NCBI GenBank assembly: GCA_018292915.2
Contig: JACVVK020000213.1
Location: forward strand, 58,501 to 122,500
Origin: Batillaria attramentaria
Lineage: Eukaryota; Mollusca; Gastropoda; Batillariidae
Reading direction: 5' to 3'
DNA length: 64,000 bases
How positions within the stretch are numbered: position 1 is the stretch's first letter; every line of letters begins with the position of its first letter. The translations under genes and the position numbers were made by a program. Below are positions 13,746-25,400 of the stretch, piece after piece. A model generated the notes under the pieces. The model did not search any database. It was not told the origin of the DNA and worked only from the letters and a program-made list of their open reading frames with translations.

Positions 13746-16427
13746 CCCTCCCCCCATATCACCATTCCCCACCCTCACACACGTTTACAAATGTCCATAA
13801 CTGAAATGACGTCATGAGAGGCATGTTAAATTATGCTCCTACAAATCAACCATGATTTTGTAAAAAAGGTCCAAGCAACATGGATTATAGAAGCACTTGA
13901 GCCCTGCACTAGAGATCTGCAATGAATAGGGGATGAGCTTTCTGTCCTCTTGACAACATCATCCCCCAAATATGTGACAGTTTTGTTTTGTGTCTTTTGC
14001 AGATGAAAATAAACAAGCGAAACTGGAGGCGACGCAGAGCAAGCGGGCCGTGAATCGACTGGAGGGACGACTCAAGAAAACGGAGGTGCGTCACGGTGCT
14101 ACTCAGAAAATCTCTTCTTTTTTTTTTTGGTTCACTTTTTGTCACTTGAAACCAGTTTCAGTGTTCCCTGTGGTTCGAAAATATTAGGGTCCTTGGGACC
14201 CTCTCTCTTATAATTATTTGAGGGTCCTTTTGTAAACTTTGAGGGTCCATGGTATTTTGGTATAAAAAGTCTGAAAGTCAAAACCATTTGTTGTGGCATG
14301 TTTACAGAAGTACTGATTAAAGTATGAGATATATATATATATATATATACATAGAATTGTAGCATGTCGGCCATAGCGAATTGGCAGGGCGACGAAACTG
14401 CTCACTCCCAAAACAGAGCATTTTGATTGGACAAAAAGTGTCCCAGAGTGCTTAAGCCAGTCTGCGAGAGTGGTGGCAAAATGCTGTCTGTTACGGTGAG
14501 ACAAAAAAAAGTGCGTCCCTTGTGACACGCTGTTCTCAAATTTGTGCGTCAATTTAAGAGTTTTGTGCGTACAAACACGCACACCTGTGCGTAATGGGAA
14601 CACTGCAGTTCGTACCAGATAAGTGATGCAACTTATTATCCCTGCTCATGTATAGAACCCTGGAAGGGCAGTAAACACGTTATATGAACACACACTGTTT
14701 GATGTCTGTGCTAGTATCTTGGTTCATGTGACAATTTGTTTTTCTCTCCTTCATCATGATTGTAGGGCGCCTAGAGCTGGAGTACTTCATGTGTAGACGT
14801 CGTATGAGTCATCTGTATGATGATGATGATAATGATGATTGTCTGGTCCCCGGTTTTCTTTACAACAGTAATACAACAACCACTACCAATAAACGTCTCT
14901 TAATTTACGTACAATGTGTGGAATCAACTATGGTAAATCATTTTGCGATCACTTGCTGAAATAAGCGCACGGTACAGTCATCAGTGTTTTTTCTTGCGCA
15001 CATATATGTGCATCATTTACACAGATTTCAGAATCGGACGTAGAAATTTGAGGCTGTATGTCACTGATTTTGCAAAATGACCCTCTGAATTCAACAAAGA
15101 AGGTCAAAGTGACCCTCAGTTTTGAAAGCTGTAATGAACACTGGGTCATTCTATTTCAGAAGTAAAGTATAAATTTACTGGTCATTCTGTTTCAGAAGTA
15201 AAGTATTTACTGGTCATTCTATTTCAGAAGTAAAGTATTTACTGGTCATTCTGTTTCAGAAGTAAAGTATTTACTGGTCATTCTGTTTCAGAAGTAAAGT
15301 ATTTACTGGTCATTCTATTTCAGAAGTAAAGTATTTACTGGTCATTCTATTTCAGAAGTAAAGTATTTACTGGTCATTCTGTTTCAGAAGTAAAGTATTT
15401 ACTGGTCATTCTATTTCAGAAGTAAAGTATTTACTAGTCATTCTATTTTAGAAGTAAAGTATTTACTGGTCGTTCTGTTTCAGAAGTAAAGTATTTACTG
15501 GTCATTCTGTTTCAGAAGTAAAGTATTTACTGGTCATTCTATTTCAGAAGTAAAGTATTTACTGGTCATTCTGTTTCAGAAGTAAAGTATTTACTGGTCA
15601 TTCTATTTCAGAAGTAAAGTATTAACTGGTCATTCTATTTCAGAAGTAAAGTATTAACTGTGCATATGTTACTTAATCTATTACATGTGTTGATCACTCA
15701 CCTCGTCTGTTTGTTTTGTTTTTCATCCCGAACAGGTTCTGCTGTCGCAGTGTTTGCAGATGTTGGCAGACAATGGTAAGTATATACAGTGCAGTGACCA
15801 TTTAATTTGTAGTACTTACAGGTGATCTTTTGCTGCTGATAAGGGTGGATGTACTTTTGAAATCAAACTCGCGAAATGAATGCATCTGTGGATGAAGGTG
15901 CTGTGCTAGGTAGTTAAGACTTTGCCAGTAGTCTTGCCTGAAATGCATGTACCAGAAAAGTAAAGCAAGAAATTCTGTTGCTTGAAGTAAATGCTTGATT
16001 GGTGTGCATTAAATAAAAATTAAATAACATCTAGAAACAGGGATATCTAAGGCCTGAGTCATTAGAATCAACACACATGGAGAAATGAGAAAACAAAATT
16101 TTCATCAGATTTAGGATCTTAACGTCCTTGGTCAGATTTGTTGTATAGTTGTACATACATGTACAGTAGTTCACTGCAGTTAGAACCTTTTATTTGTGCT
16201 GAATAAAAAGATTTGATTGAGATCATGACGTTCTGCTGGTGTAACTGCATGTGATTGTCATCATGGTCTTCCTGGTTTTTCAGGCCTCATGGCTGCAAGC
16301 AAAGCAAAGAGGGCGCTGGCCAGGGTGGGTCGCCTGGACAAAAAAGTGGACTCGGAAGGGGATTCGGATGAGTACTCAGACATGGACTCGGATCTTACGG
16401 ATACCGAAGAGACCCCTGCTGCAAAAA
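638..16427 (+). CDS. ICE1: ICE1 N-terminal coiled-coil exons 1-10 (of those in window)
   Basis: Ten short exons (35-144 nt) encode residues 1-245 in window numbering. They are dominated by K/E/L heptads such as ELTVLEAQLMNALEEMEPVK and KKELEAALGKKDEEIERLQI, a classical parallel coiled coil. After the coil comes an acidic stretch (DSEGDSDEYSDMDSDLTDTE) ending at 16427. Phases at the junctions are 2,1,2,0,0,2,1,0,1,1, all consistent with one frame. The junction 717/1467 builds the conserved TD pair, and 1501/1979 joins codon G|AG across the AT-AC intron. In the human protein this region mediates assembly; here that is inferred from homology only. Confidence 0.82.
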
Positions 16428-19400
16428 GTAAGTGATGACACAATGCGTTTGTTGCACATGCTTTGTCAGCACAGGTTTAGGTAAATTGATGCAGATTACG
16501 TGTATTAACTCAATTCTTACCGAGGATGTTTGGGGTTGTTGTGCACCAGTGGTCTCACCAATTAAAAAAAAAAAATTTCACCGGCCCCCGTAGTGTAGTG
16601 GTTAGCACTTCGGACCAGGACCGGGAGACCCGGGTTCAAATCCCAGCCGAGACAAGCGGGATTTTTCCTACCTAGGTCGGCTCCTACCCAGAGCGGGTGT
16701 GCTATGGGCCCAATGGGGAGGCTGTTGCCACACAGCCGAGCTTCACCCACTTCACGGGTGCGACTTTGGGGGTGCTTCCCTTGGTATGACACGTCTTATG
16801 ATGTGGATGATTACACGGCCGGCACCGCAGGTGCCGTAGTTCCCGGGCCTGGTGAACACCGGGATATTTATGACAGGAAGCGTGGAATGCGGCCCTGTCC
16901 CGCAGTCCCAAACCACATGGACCTCCATAGCATCATCTTACCATCATCATCTCCATCATCATGCATAATAAAAATTGCCCCAGCCTTCGAGCCCTCCGTG
17001 GATTCCACCCATGACCTGGGAGGAACACCACTGGAGCTGGCAAAAAGAGTTGGGGCAGCAAAAAAAAAAAAATAAAAAAAATTTCAGTTTGGCTTAGTGA
17101 GTGTGTCGATTATACTCGTGCTTGCTGCAACAAGAGCTGTCAAGGAACTGTAAATCATACCTGATTTTCGCATACATGGCCAAAACTGAAAAGGAGTCAA
17201 CAACGTGGGATACGTGTGTGCGGCACGAAATGTGTTAAATGATATAATTTGATGGGGAGGGAATTTCAGATTTCAAAATGGATTGTGTTTAGGTGGTGAG
17301 CATGGATACCGAACGGTTGAAATCGATCTGTAGCAACTCTTCGTATTTTGCATGGATAGACCAGCATTTTGAAGTACAGTCGCAGACATTGGAACCAAAA
17401 ATATATGGGACACCTGTTTTTTAAGGCTTGGCTATTTGTCATAAAGAGAAACTTTTTGCTTTTGCTCACGAGCAAGACATACTTGTTTATGAAATGTGAT
17501 GTGTAGCCCTCAAGCATACTTTATTCAGTTTTGATTTCAATGATTTTTTTTTTTCCAGATGTTAATACTCAAGTTGCTGAACCTGCTGAGAATGGAAAAG
17601 AAAAGGATGCTAAGGCTCCTGAAGTTGTTGCTGAGAAGGCAGTGCCTGTCCGAAAGTTACCGGTACAGAGGACGACAGCAGCTAGTAAAACAAACCCTGC
17701 CCCCAGTGCCGGAGACTGGATGTCTGAGATTGACAGCATGTTTGGATCTCTGCTGCCTCTTCATTCACCGCTGCCAGTGTCACCAGTTCCTGTAAGTGCT
17801 GTTTATTTGTTTTGGTTTATTTACAGTCCATCTTAACGACATGTGCTAGTGCACCTATTGATTTAAACTTACATTTTCCATGTTTCTTTAAAGAGTAACA
17901 GGCCAGTAGAACTGTTCACAGCGTAATAAGCATAGTGTCATTTTAACCCTGTGCTGAGTTTCAGCCTTATTGGAGTTTTCAGCACTGAGTTACAAGCAGA
18001 GGTGTGTGATATCTGTAAGTTTTGGACGTAACCCTTCACACAAATCACCCTGAGATTTGGCGATTATTATCCCCCAAAATAAACCACTGTCCTTCGGAGG
18101 AAAAGTTACTTGTGAGGATGACAAAATCATGTATTGTGGGGTTATGTGTCGGTGCACTGCTGTTCAACCTGCACTCTCTGAACTGTTCTTTTGCATTTCA
18201 GAACCCCATGAGCTGTGAGGAGGACAGTGATGGAGGAGATCTACTGTCTGACCATGCACCAAGCCCAACAGAAGTACGTGAAAACTTGGGCGACGACGTT
18301 TTGTGTTCTCCTGTCAAAGAGGAAGAAAACTCACCAGACATCGAGATGGCGCCTTCAGTCAGCGAAAATCACTCAGTGGTTGATGCTTCAGCTCCTGCTT
18401 GTACTGGAGCAAGCAAGAGTTCTGTGCCAAGGCAACATATTGTGTCAAGTGAGAGTGCTGACGCACATACACAGGATGTTCAGCATACTCTTACAGGTCA
18501 GTCCTTGGAACAGAAACCTGCATTGCTAGGGGAGCCATTGACTACACCTTTGCCAGCAGCGAGGAAACTTGTACGACAGTCATCGACTAGGGTGGAAAGC
18601 TCTGCCTCTGAAATATCACAGAGTGTGGTGAAAGAAAACTCCGTTGTGACTCAGTCACAAAGTGAGGCTAATGACACAGGAGACGTAAACAGTGTCAAAC
18701 AAAACAACCACATCACAGAGCTGCATTGCAAACCCAGTCCCGCCATAGAGAAGGAAAGCCAGGACTTGCCTGTAGACACAGAGCTACCTGTGCAGAGAGA
18801 GACTCGGTGTACATCTCCTGCAACTTCTTTTCTGAGATCAGACAGTATCGCTGATGATCGCCAAACAGCAGAAAGTCATACAGTGAAGGGTGAAAATGAC
18901 GCAAGTTATGCTGATGCTGTTACAGAATTTGAGTCGCCACGTAGAATTACCAGGCAAATGTCTGCGAAGCTTGTCACTGCAGATCCGGAGGTGTCAAAAA
19001 CTGTGCACGAGACGAACACGTGCAGTCCAGCCGTTAAAAACGATGAAGAAAGAATGCAAAATTCTGTCGATATACTACCTCCAAATCTAACGCCAAGGAG
19101 AATTACACGACAGACATCGAAAACTGCCACCGCAGCTTCAGAATCGCAGTCAGCAGCAAGCCCACTCAAGAAAGGCAAATGTGTCAGTGAAAGTATCCCA
19201 GATTCTCGTGTTACTTCATTAGGGGAAAATTCCTCAGAAAATGTGCAGGCTGCTGACAGGAACAAACTAAAGTCACCCCTGAAGATGACGGATAGCAAAC
19301 AGTACAGGGGAAAGATTTTTGCCTCGGAGTCTGAAACTGAATCGGAGATGCATGGAGAGACCAACATCGATGGTGACTGTGATGACTTTTTGTACTCACC

Positions 19401-22400
19401 TTCTGCAGCAAAACTGTCTCCCTTGCGACCGGCGTCCAGGTCAAGATCTCGGAACTTCAGTGAAAAAGAAAACGAAATGCCTTCAAGGGTTACGCCCTCA
19501 CCCGCAAAACGCTGCATTTCTTTCATGCAGAGTGATTCCCTCGTTTCTCCAAGTCTTCCCACAGCGGAATCCAAGCAGGGGAATGTCATGGAAGTGAATA
19601 ACTTATTTGGAGAGGTGGGGGATTTGGAGGACGAGGGGAAAGAGGAGATTAGTCCTGCAAAAGAGCAGAACCTTCCTGGAAGGATTACCCGCAGGACGTC
19701 CGCAAGACTGATGAGTCCTGCACAGTCTGAGGTTGCTGTCAGTGCAGAGAAGACGAAAGAGACAAGGGCTACTATAGAACGATCTGCATCAAAGCCATGC
19801 AGACAGACCTCATTAGTGCCACCATCAAAGGTGAAGAAACCAAGCTCTCTTTCCTTATCAACGTCATCAGAAAGTGATGATCTGTCATCAGACTCCTCTT
19901 TGTCTCCACTGGAAGAGCAGCCGAAGAGACCAGCACCGACAAAAAGACGAGTCGCACGGAAAGCAAAGAAACCCTCTCCTCCAGCATCAAAGCAGAATGC
20001 AGAAAACTCTCCTCGAACGCAGCAGAAGAGGTGTCCTCCTCCTAGGCAGCAGAAGAGGTGTCTGTCGGGCACAGCCGGAGGGTCACGCCCTCTGAATCTT
20101 GCGCTGGCCAAACTGCAGAACAGTCTACCCGAGGATGAGTCATCTTTGGAAAGTCTCCCTGTCGGTTCACCACTGCAAAAAAAGAAGCCACCTCTTATAA
20201 AGGAGTCTGACGAGGAAATGTCCGACAGCGAGAGCGTGTCTGTGGGCGAAACGAGAAACACGCCTGATCATACTGACTCTTCAGGGGACAGATCTTGTGT
20301 TCGTGCAGTCAAAAAATTCTCCTGGGCATCTGAGGGTTTTGCAACAGAGGATGTGCCAACGGAGAATGTGGATGCTGCAGATATCGCCGCCTCCACAGAA
20401 CGTTCGTGGTCTTTCACGTCACAGAGCAGCTGCAGCCCAAAGCAGGAAGGTCCGTGCCCGGTGTCTTCTCTAGCTCTTGACCTTGTAACAGGCAAAAGTG
20501 CTTCAGGAGAGTGTCCATCATTTGACGGCACCAGGTTTCCAGCAGATATCCACAAGCAAGAAATAAGTTGTTCAGCAAGTTCTAGGACGGAAATGGTAGA
20601 GGCCCATAAACGTACCTCACTTGTCGTAGAATCGGACTTAGTCTCTGCAGGTGATAGAAGCAAGTTCACGGAAAACGGTACAACAGAGACTGGTGCTAAT
20701 GAAGGGGTGGTTGAATCTGTTTCTGAACCATCTAAAGCTGTGAACAGCTCTGCTTTGAAGCACAGTATTTCACCAGGAGGTGTAACCGAGAGTGTTGCTG
20801 TCTGTGATACGGAAATAGAAGACGCTGGACTTGGCTCACAAGCAAACTTGAAAAGTGAGCTTGAGGAAAAGCAAGACACCACACAGTCGGTGCTCAGCAA
20901 AGCTGCTGCTTTCACTAGTGTCAGTGGAAGTGACAGGAACGACGTTCGCCCTTCCGGTTCAAGGAGCTTGAAGCCCTGTGATGAAATTTGCCTGAGTGAA
21001 ATTGAGGCTGACTGGAAGACGGAGGACTCTGCTGTCGCTCCGCACATCTTGCGGCCTAAGGCGCGTTTTTTGCCTGTGCATTCCGCTGGCGAGCCATCGC
21101 ATCCTGTCTGCAGTAGTAGCACTGTGACCTTCCCGGTGAATGGTGCTGGTGATTTATCTCCTGCCGGTGATTTAACTCCTGCTGGTGATTTAACCCCAGC
21201 TGGTGATTGTCCTTGTGCGTGTGAGCTTTCGTCTGGAGGAGGGAATGTTGACAAATCTGACAAGCAGTCAGAAGTGAGTTTGACTTCATTGACTGGATTC
21301 ACCACTGTTGACAGGGTTTCTCAGAATGAGAAGAACATAGCTGTATGTGCATCACCGAAGGAGCAATACACTGCTCATCCAAGTTGTGATCTGAAGAATT
21401 CTATAGCGGATGTGCCGGTCTCATCTGCTGACAACCCTCTTTCTTGTGTGATTTCATCATTAACCTCCGAAGAGATCTCACAGAAAATCTACAAACTTGG
21501 GTCTGAAGGTCTACAAGAGACCTCCAAAGAAATCCGTGGACTTGGATCTAAAGGTCTACGAATCAGCGAGTGTGCAGAAGCTTATGTGCAAGATTCTCCT
21601 GTGGCAGGTAGGAAAAGGTTCAAGTCCTCGTCGCCGACAGCTTTTTCATCGAAGAACAACTCCAGACAGGAAGTCAACTGTGATTCATTAGACTTAGCAC
21701 GAGCCCCTGCGAAGCTAGGACTTGACAAGTCTGCTGTGAAGGTACTTGCTGCCTCAGGTGCTGGAAACACTAAATCTGAAAGTTTGCCTGTGGTGACTGA
21801 GAGTCCAGCATCTCCGGTTCCTGAGGCTGATACGGACATGGAGCTAGAGCAGGAGCAGTCAGTCGACAAGAAGCCATCAGTCACTACTGTCAACTCTGGC
21901 AGCAAAGTACAGGTATCTTGCAAAGCTGAACTCACAGACTCTCTGTGTATTTCAGCGTCCAGCCCCTCAAACACGTGTAGAATGTTGGGTGAGTCTGCAG
22001 AAAAACAGCCTGTGTCCGTTCAAGGGCAGATCACTGACAGAACTTCCTCAGTCTCCCCAGAAGCTGGCTCTGCTGACGGTGGTGAAACTGTGGAAGACCC
22101 GACAAATTACAAGAGTGGTTCACGTAGTGTAGTAGCTGAGGCCATAGCGGAGAGACCTTCCTCAGCAGGGAGTGGTGCTGGTACCGCTCTGTGCAGTTCT
22201 CCGTCCAGCTTGCGGCCGCCTTCAACAGACAGCTCCACCACCATCATCATGTGCCAGTCTCCGTCGGGCTGGCGACCTGCCTCCACACACAGTGACACTG
22301 CCATCACTCGGGTGACTTCAGAGGACATGCAGGTCACGCGGCCATCTTCTTCCAGCATTCCCTTGGCCTTTGATGCCGAGTCTGGCGGTAAAGACACTGA

Positions 22401-25400
22401 CATTGTTGCTGGGATGTCAACGCAGGATTCTCTTTCAGCTGGGATGGAGACGACGTCTGCTATGGATTCAGTGAGGTAAGCAAATTACAAATTTAATTAA
22501 AATTTTATGGCAGTTGCAGTGTACCGCAGTTCAAGTTATTGAGATCAGGTGTAGTTCAGACTAAATCGTTTTACACATGTATGTTAGAATTAGCCGATTG
22601 TATGACCGTGATGTAAAGTTCTTTTATTTCAAACTCAGTGCAAAAAATCTTTTCTTTTTTTTATATGCAGGTTTCAGACTTAAAGCTCACTTTCTTTTAT
22701 TTTGTGCAGTTCAGTGTGTCAGTCGTGTTTAGTTTTGAGTTCTGTGCTGTGAATAATTGTAATGTGTCTGCGTTTCTCTGTATTTGAACAACCCAATTTA
22801 CTTTTCAGAATGCAAAACTAAACTCAGTACTTTCTATAGTAATTAGAATAATGATAGGTTGATACTTGGGAAATATATTGCAGAGAATTTATAATGTGTA
22901 ACTGTCTTTGAGTGATCAGATTGATATTTTTCTGATGGTAAGGTCTTTTCTTTTCAGTGCTTGTGAACCTCAAGAGGGTTCACTGTCCTGGATTTTCAGC
23001 ATGTTCCTAGAGATGCCTGACCCTGTGCTTCCTCTCCCCCCATCACCAATACCTTTGGATAGAGTTCCGTCCCCTTCGAGCACTCTCCTGTCTTGGGTGT
23101 CAAAATCAGACAGGCCGGCTGCTACATCCAAACAGTCTTCATTCAAAACAGAACCTCCTTTGTCTCCTGTGTGTGAGGAACCGCCAGTCGTCACAGACCC
23201 AAGGACGCTGTTCACAGAGTACAAGCAAGAACCCTTCGATGGCGTCGAACCTGTGAAGTCAAGACGAAAAAGGAAGAAAAAGAAGAGGGGTGGCAAGTTG
23301 AATCCGGTGGTGCCAGCCGCTCCTCCATCGAACACTTGTGGCGGCTCTGGGTCGACGGCGGCTGGTCCGCGTATAGGTGTCAAGGTCACCGCAAGTTCTT
23401 GGGATGCAAACTGGCCTCAGAGCTCCGCCCTGACTCCTGTGGAGGCTGCCAAGAGGCAGATGGCGCTAAGGCAACAAGCGGCAGCAAAGTGAGTGGGATT
23501 TCAGAAAGACAAGTTTATTGAGACCTTGTGCTCCACTCAGCCATTGCAGAAGTAAAAAAGTAAAAGTGAAGAATTTTATGAAGGATCTGGAAAATTTTGT
23601 TTCCACATCCTATGGTTAATTGGGCAATGGCGCCATGGGCAGCATTTATGTATACATTGTATAGTCGATTGCCAATAAAAATTCTCAAAGATTTTGGGGT
23701 TTTGCAAATTACCAGCAAACAACAATGTTTGATACAGTCAAACCTGTGTAAGGCGGTCACCCAAGGGACTGGGTCAAACTGACTGCCTTAGACAGGTGAC
23801 CGGGTTATCCAGGGTGGCATGTCAACAGCTAGTGTGTCAGGGGATCCTCTGGGGTGACCAGGTTAGACAGTGGTTTGGCTTATACAGGTGACCGCCTTGG
23901 CAGGTTCGACTGTATTACTATTAGTATGTCAGAAGAGTTCTGCAGGTGTTTTGTCTTTCAGCACATTTTTATGAAAGATTTCTTCTAATTTGGTCGTCTT
24001 TTTCCACAGGAGTGATGCTTCAAAATCAAACCCAAGCAGATCTGCCTCACAGAGCATGGTCACATCAGCCCCGCCTACTTTGCCAGCAAAGAGGAAAAGC
24101 TCAGAGCAACTTTGCCCTCCTAGTCAACCAAAAAGGTCTTTGGCCAACTCCGCTGCCAGCAACACACGCAGGAGAGTGGACACAGGCAGCCATAGCGCCA
24201 CACCCACACAGAAAATGGTCACCCATGTTGGTATGGATATACAAACTGGAAAAGGAGCACATGACATAAGTTCTGCTGCTATGTTTTCAGAGAAAGCAGA
24301 AACAACAGACTCTGTCAGTCCGCTCATGATAGTCACAGAGAACGGAGACGCTCTGCATAATCCTGTTTCTGTAGTATCACAGGAAGCAGAAGTGAAACCT
24401 GTCACTATGGTCACGCAGAAGAAGACAGGTGCAGTCAGCGCTGTCTCCGTGGTTACTCAGAAAAAAGGAGACGCAAGCAACCCCGTTGCTATGGATACAC
24501 AGCAAACCGGTGTCTTCAAGGCTGTTTCCATGGTAATGCAAAAGGGGTCCGAGGGTGGTAATCTTCCTACCCAAGCCAAGAACAGAGTGGACAAACTTAA
24601 AGCCAGCCCGAGTACTGTGTCTACAGTACAGACAAGAACAGAGACCACAAAAGCTGTTCCTACATCAACAAAGATGAAAAACGGTGGTGGCAGCCTTGAG
24701 GAGAAAGTTGAAGGTGAGGAAAGAATTATTTCTTACAGTGTTACCCAATTTTGTCTGTGTTTCCGATAGCTTTCACACTAAAGGGTCCTAGGGACCCTAT
24801 TTTAGAGGGTTCTTTTGTAATGTCTGAGAGTATTGTTTTTTTGTTGTTGTTTTTTTTTGCCTTTCTTTTTTGTTTTGTTTCCATTTCTGACCCCTCCGGC
24901 AGTGTTGCTGAGTTTGGTGTTGGGGTTCACATGTTTCGTCATGGTTTAACTTGCCGGTCTCCTCTTCTGGCCAGTTGTTATACTTCGAGTTGAATCATCA
25001 CTAGTCATCACTACTCACGCAAATATTCTGTCGTCAGCTCTGAGCAGAGATCGTGCAAATGGGCAGGGCGGTACCAGAAAAACGTGTGTGTCCCCTGAGA
25101 CACAGTGACTTAAATTGTCTGTGTCATTTTCAGATTTCTGTGCGCACTTTACGCACTATAGTATGTGATCAGAAATTTATGCTGATGGTGGTCGCCTCCT
25201 TGGTGCTTTCAGTTGTCGGGCTTTGTTTTTAAAATGTTCACTGCACCACAGGGCCAGAGGGTGAAGCTTTGAATACTTGCTGCTGTTAAATCTTCATCCT
25301 GCTAGTATACTGTGGCTTGTGCGATTTGCTTCTGGTTTCTGTGCCACCAGACACATGGCTACTCTCCTTCAAAAGATGAACATTCGTTTTTTTAACTTTT

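Larger units (their letters stand above)
5024..14002 (+). other. ICE1: 9-kb ICE1 intron hosting a nested gene and mobile elements
   Basis: Contents in order: T run and AT-rich DNA to 6164, the antisense Ig gene (6165-6930), a family 3 SINE scrap (7008-7078), G and GT tracts (7655-8512), a possible dispersed repeat at 8960-9260, A/C-rich simple sequence (9311-9400), (TC)n at 10443-10495, repeat pieces at 11030-11405, the 417-bp MITE, the 35-bp minisatellite, a SINE and (CA)n. The remaining stretches show nothing I can name. Confidence 0.6.

Noticed and set aside
16583..16660. tRNA-like sequence with box A and box B
   Set aside because: It is the head of a repeated SINE with a 430-bp body and A-rich tail, so not a functional tRNA gene; the same holds for the other SINE heads.
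18022..18201. ATG upstream in frame with the giant exon (MDVTLHTNHPEI...)
   Set aside because: The preceding exon joins in phase to the acceptor at 18201; 18022-18201 is the intron that happens to stay open.
18906..20261. 451-codon open frame on the minus strand inside the ICE1 giant exon (with another at 20268-21305)
   Set aside because: It is the antisense of a Ser/Glu-rich coding exon; its composition mirrors the sense codons, it has no recognisable domain, and the plus frame is supported by matched splice sites.
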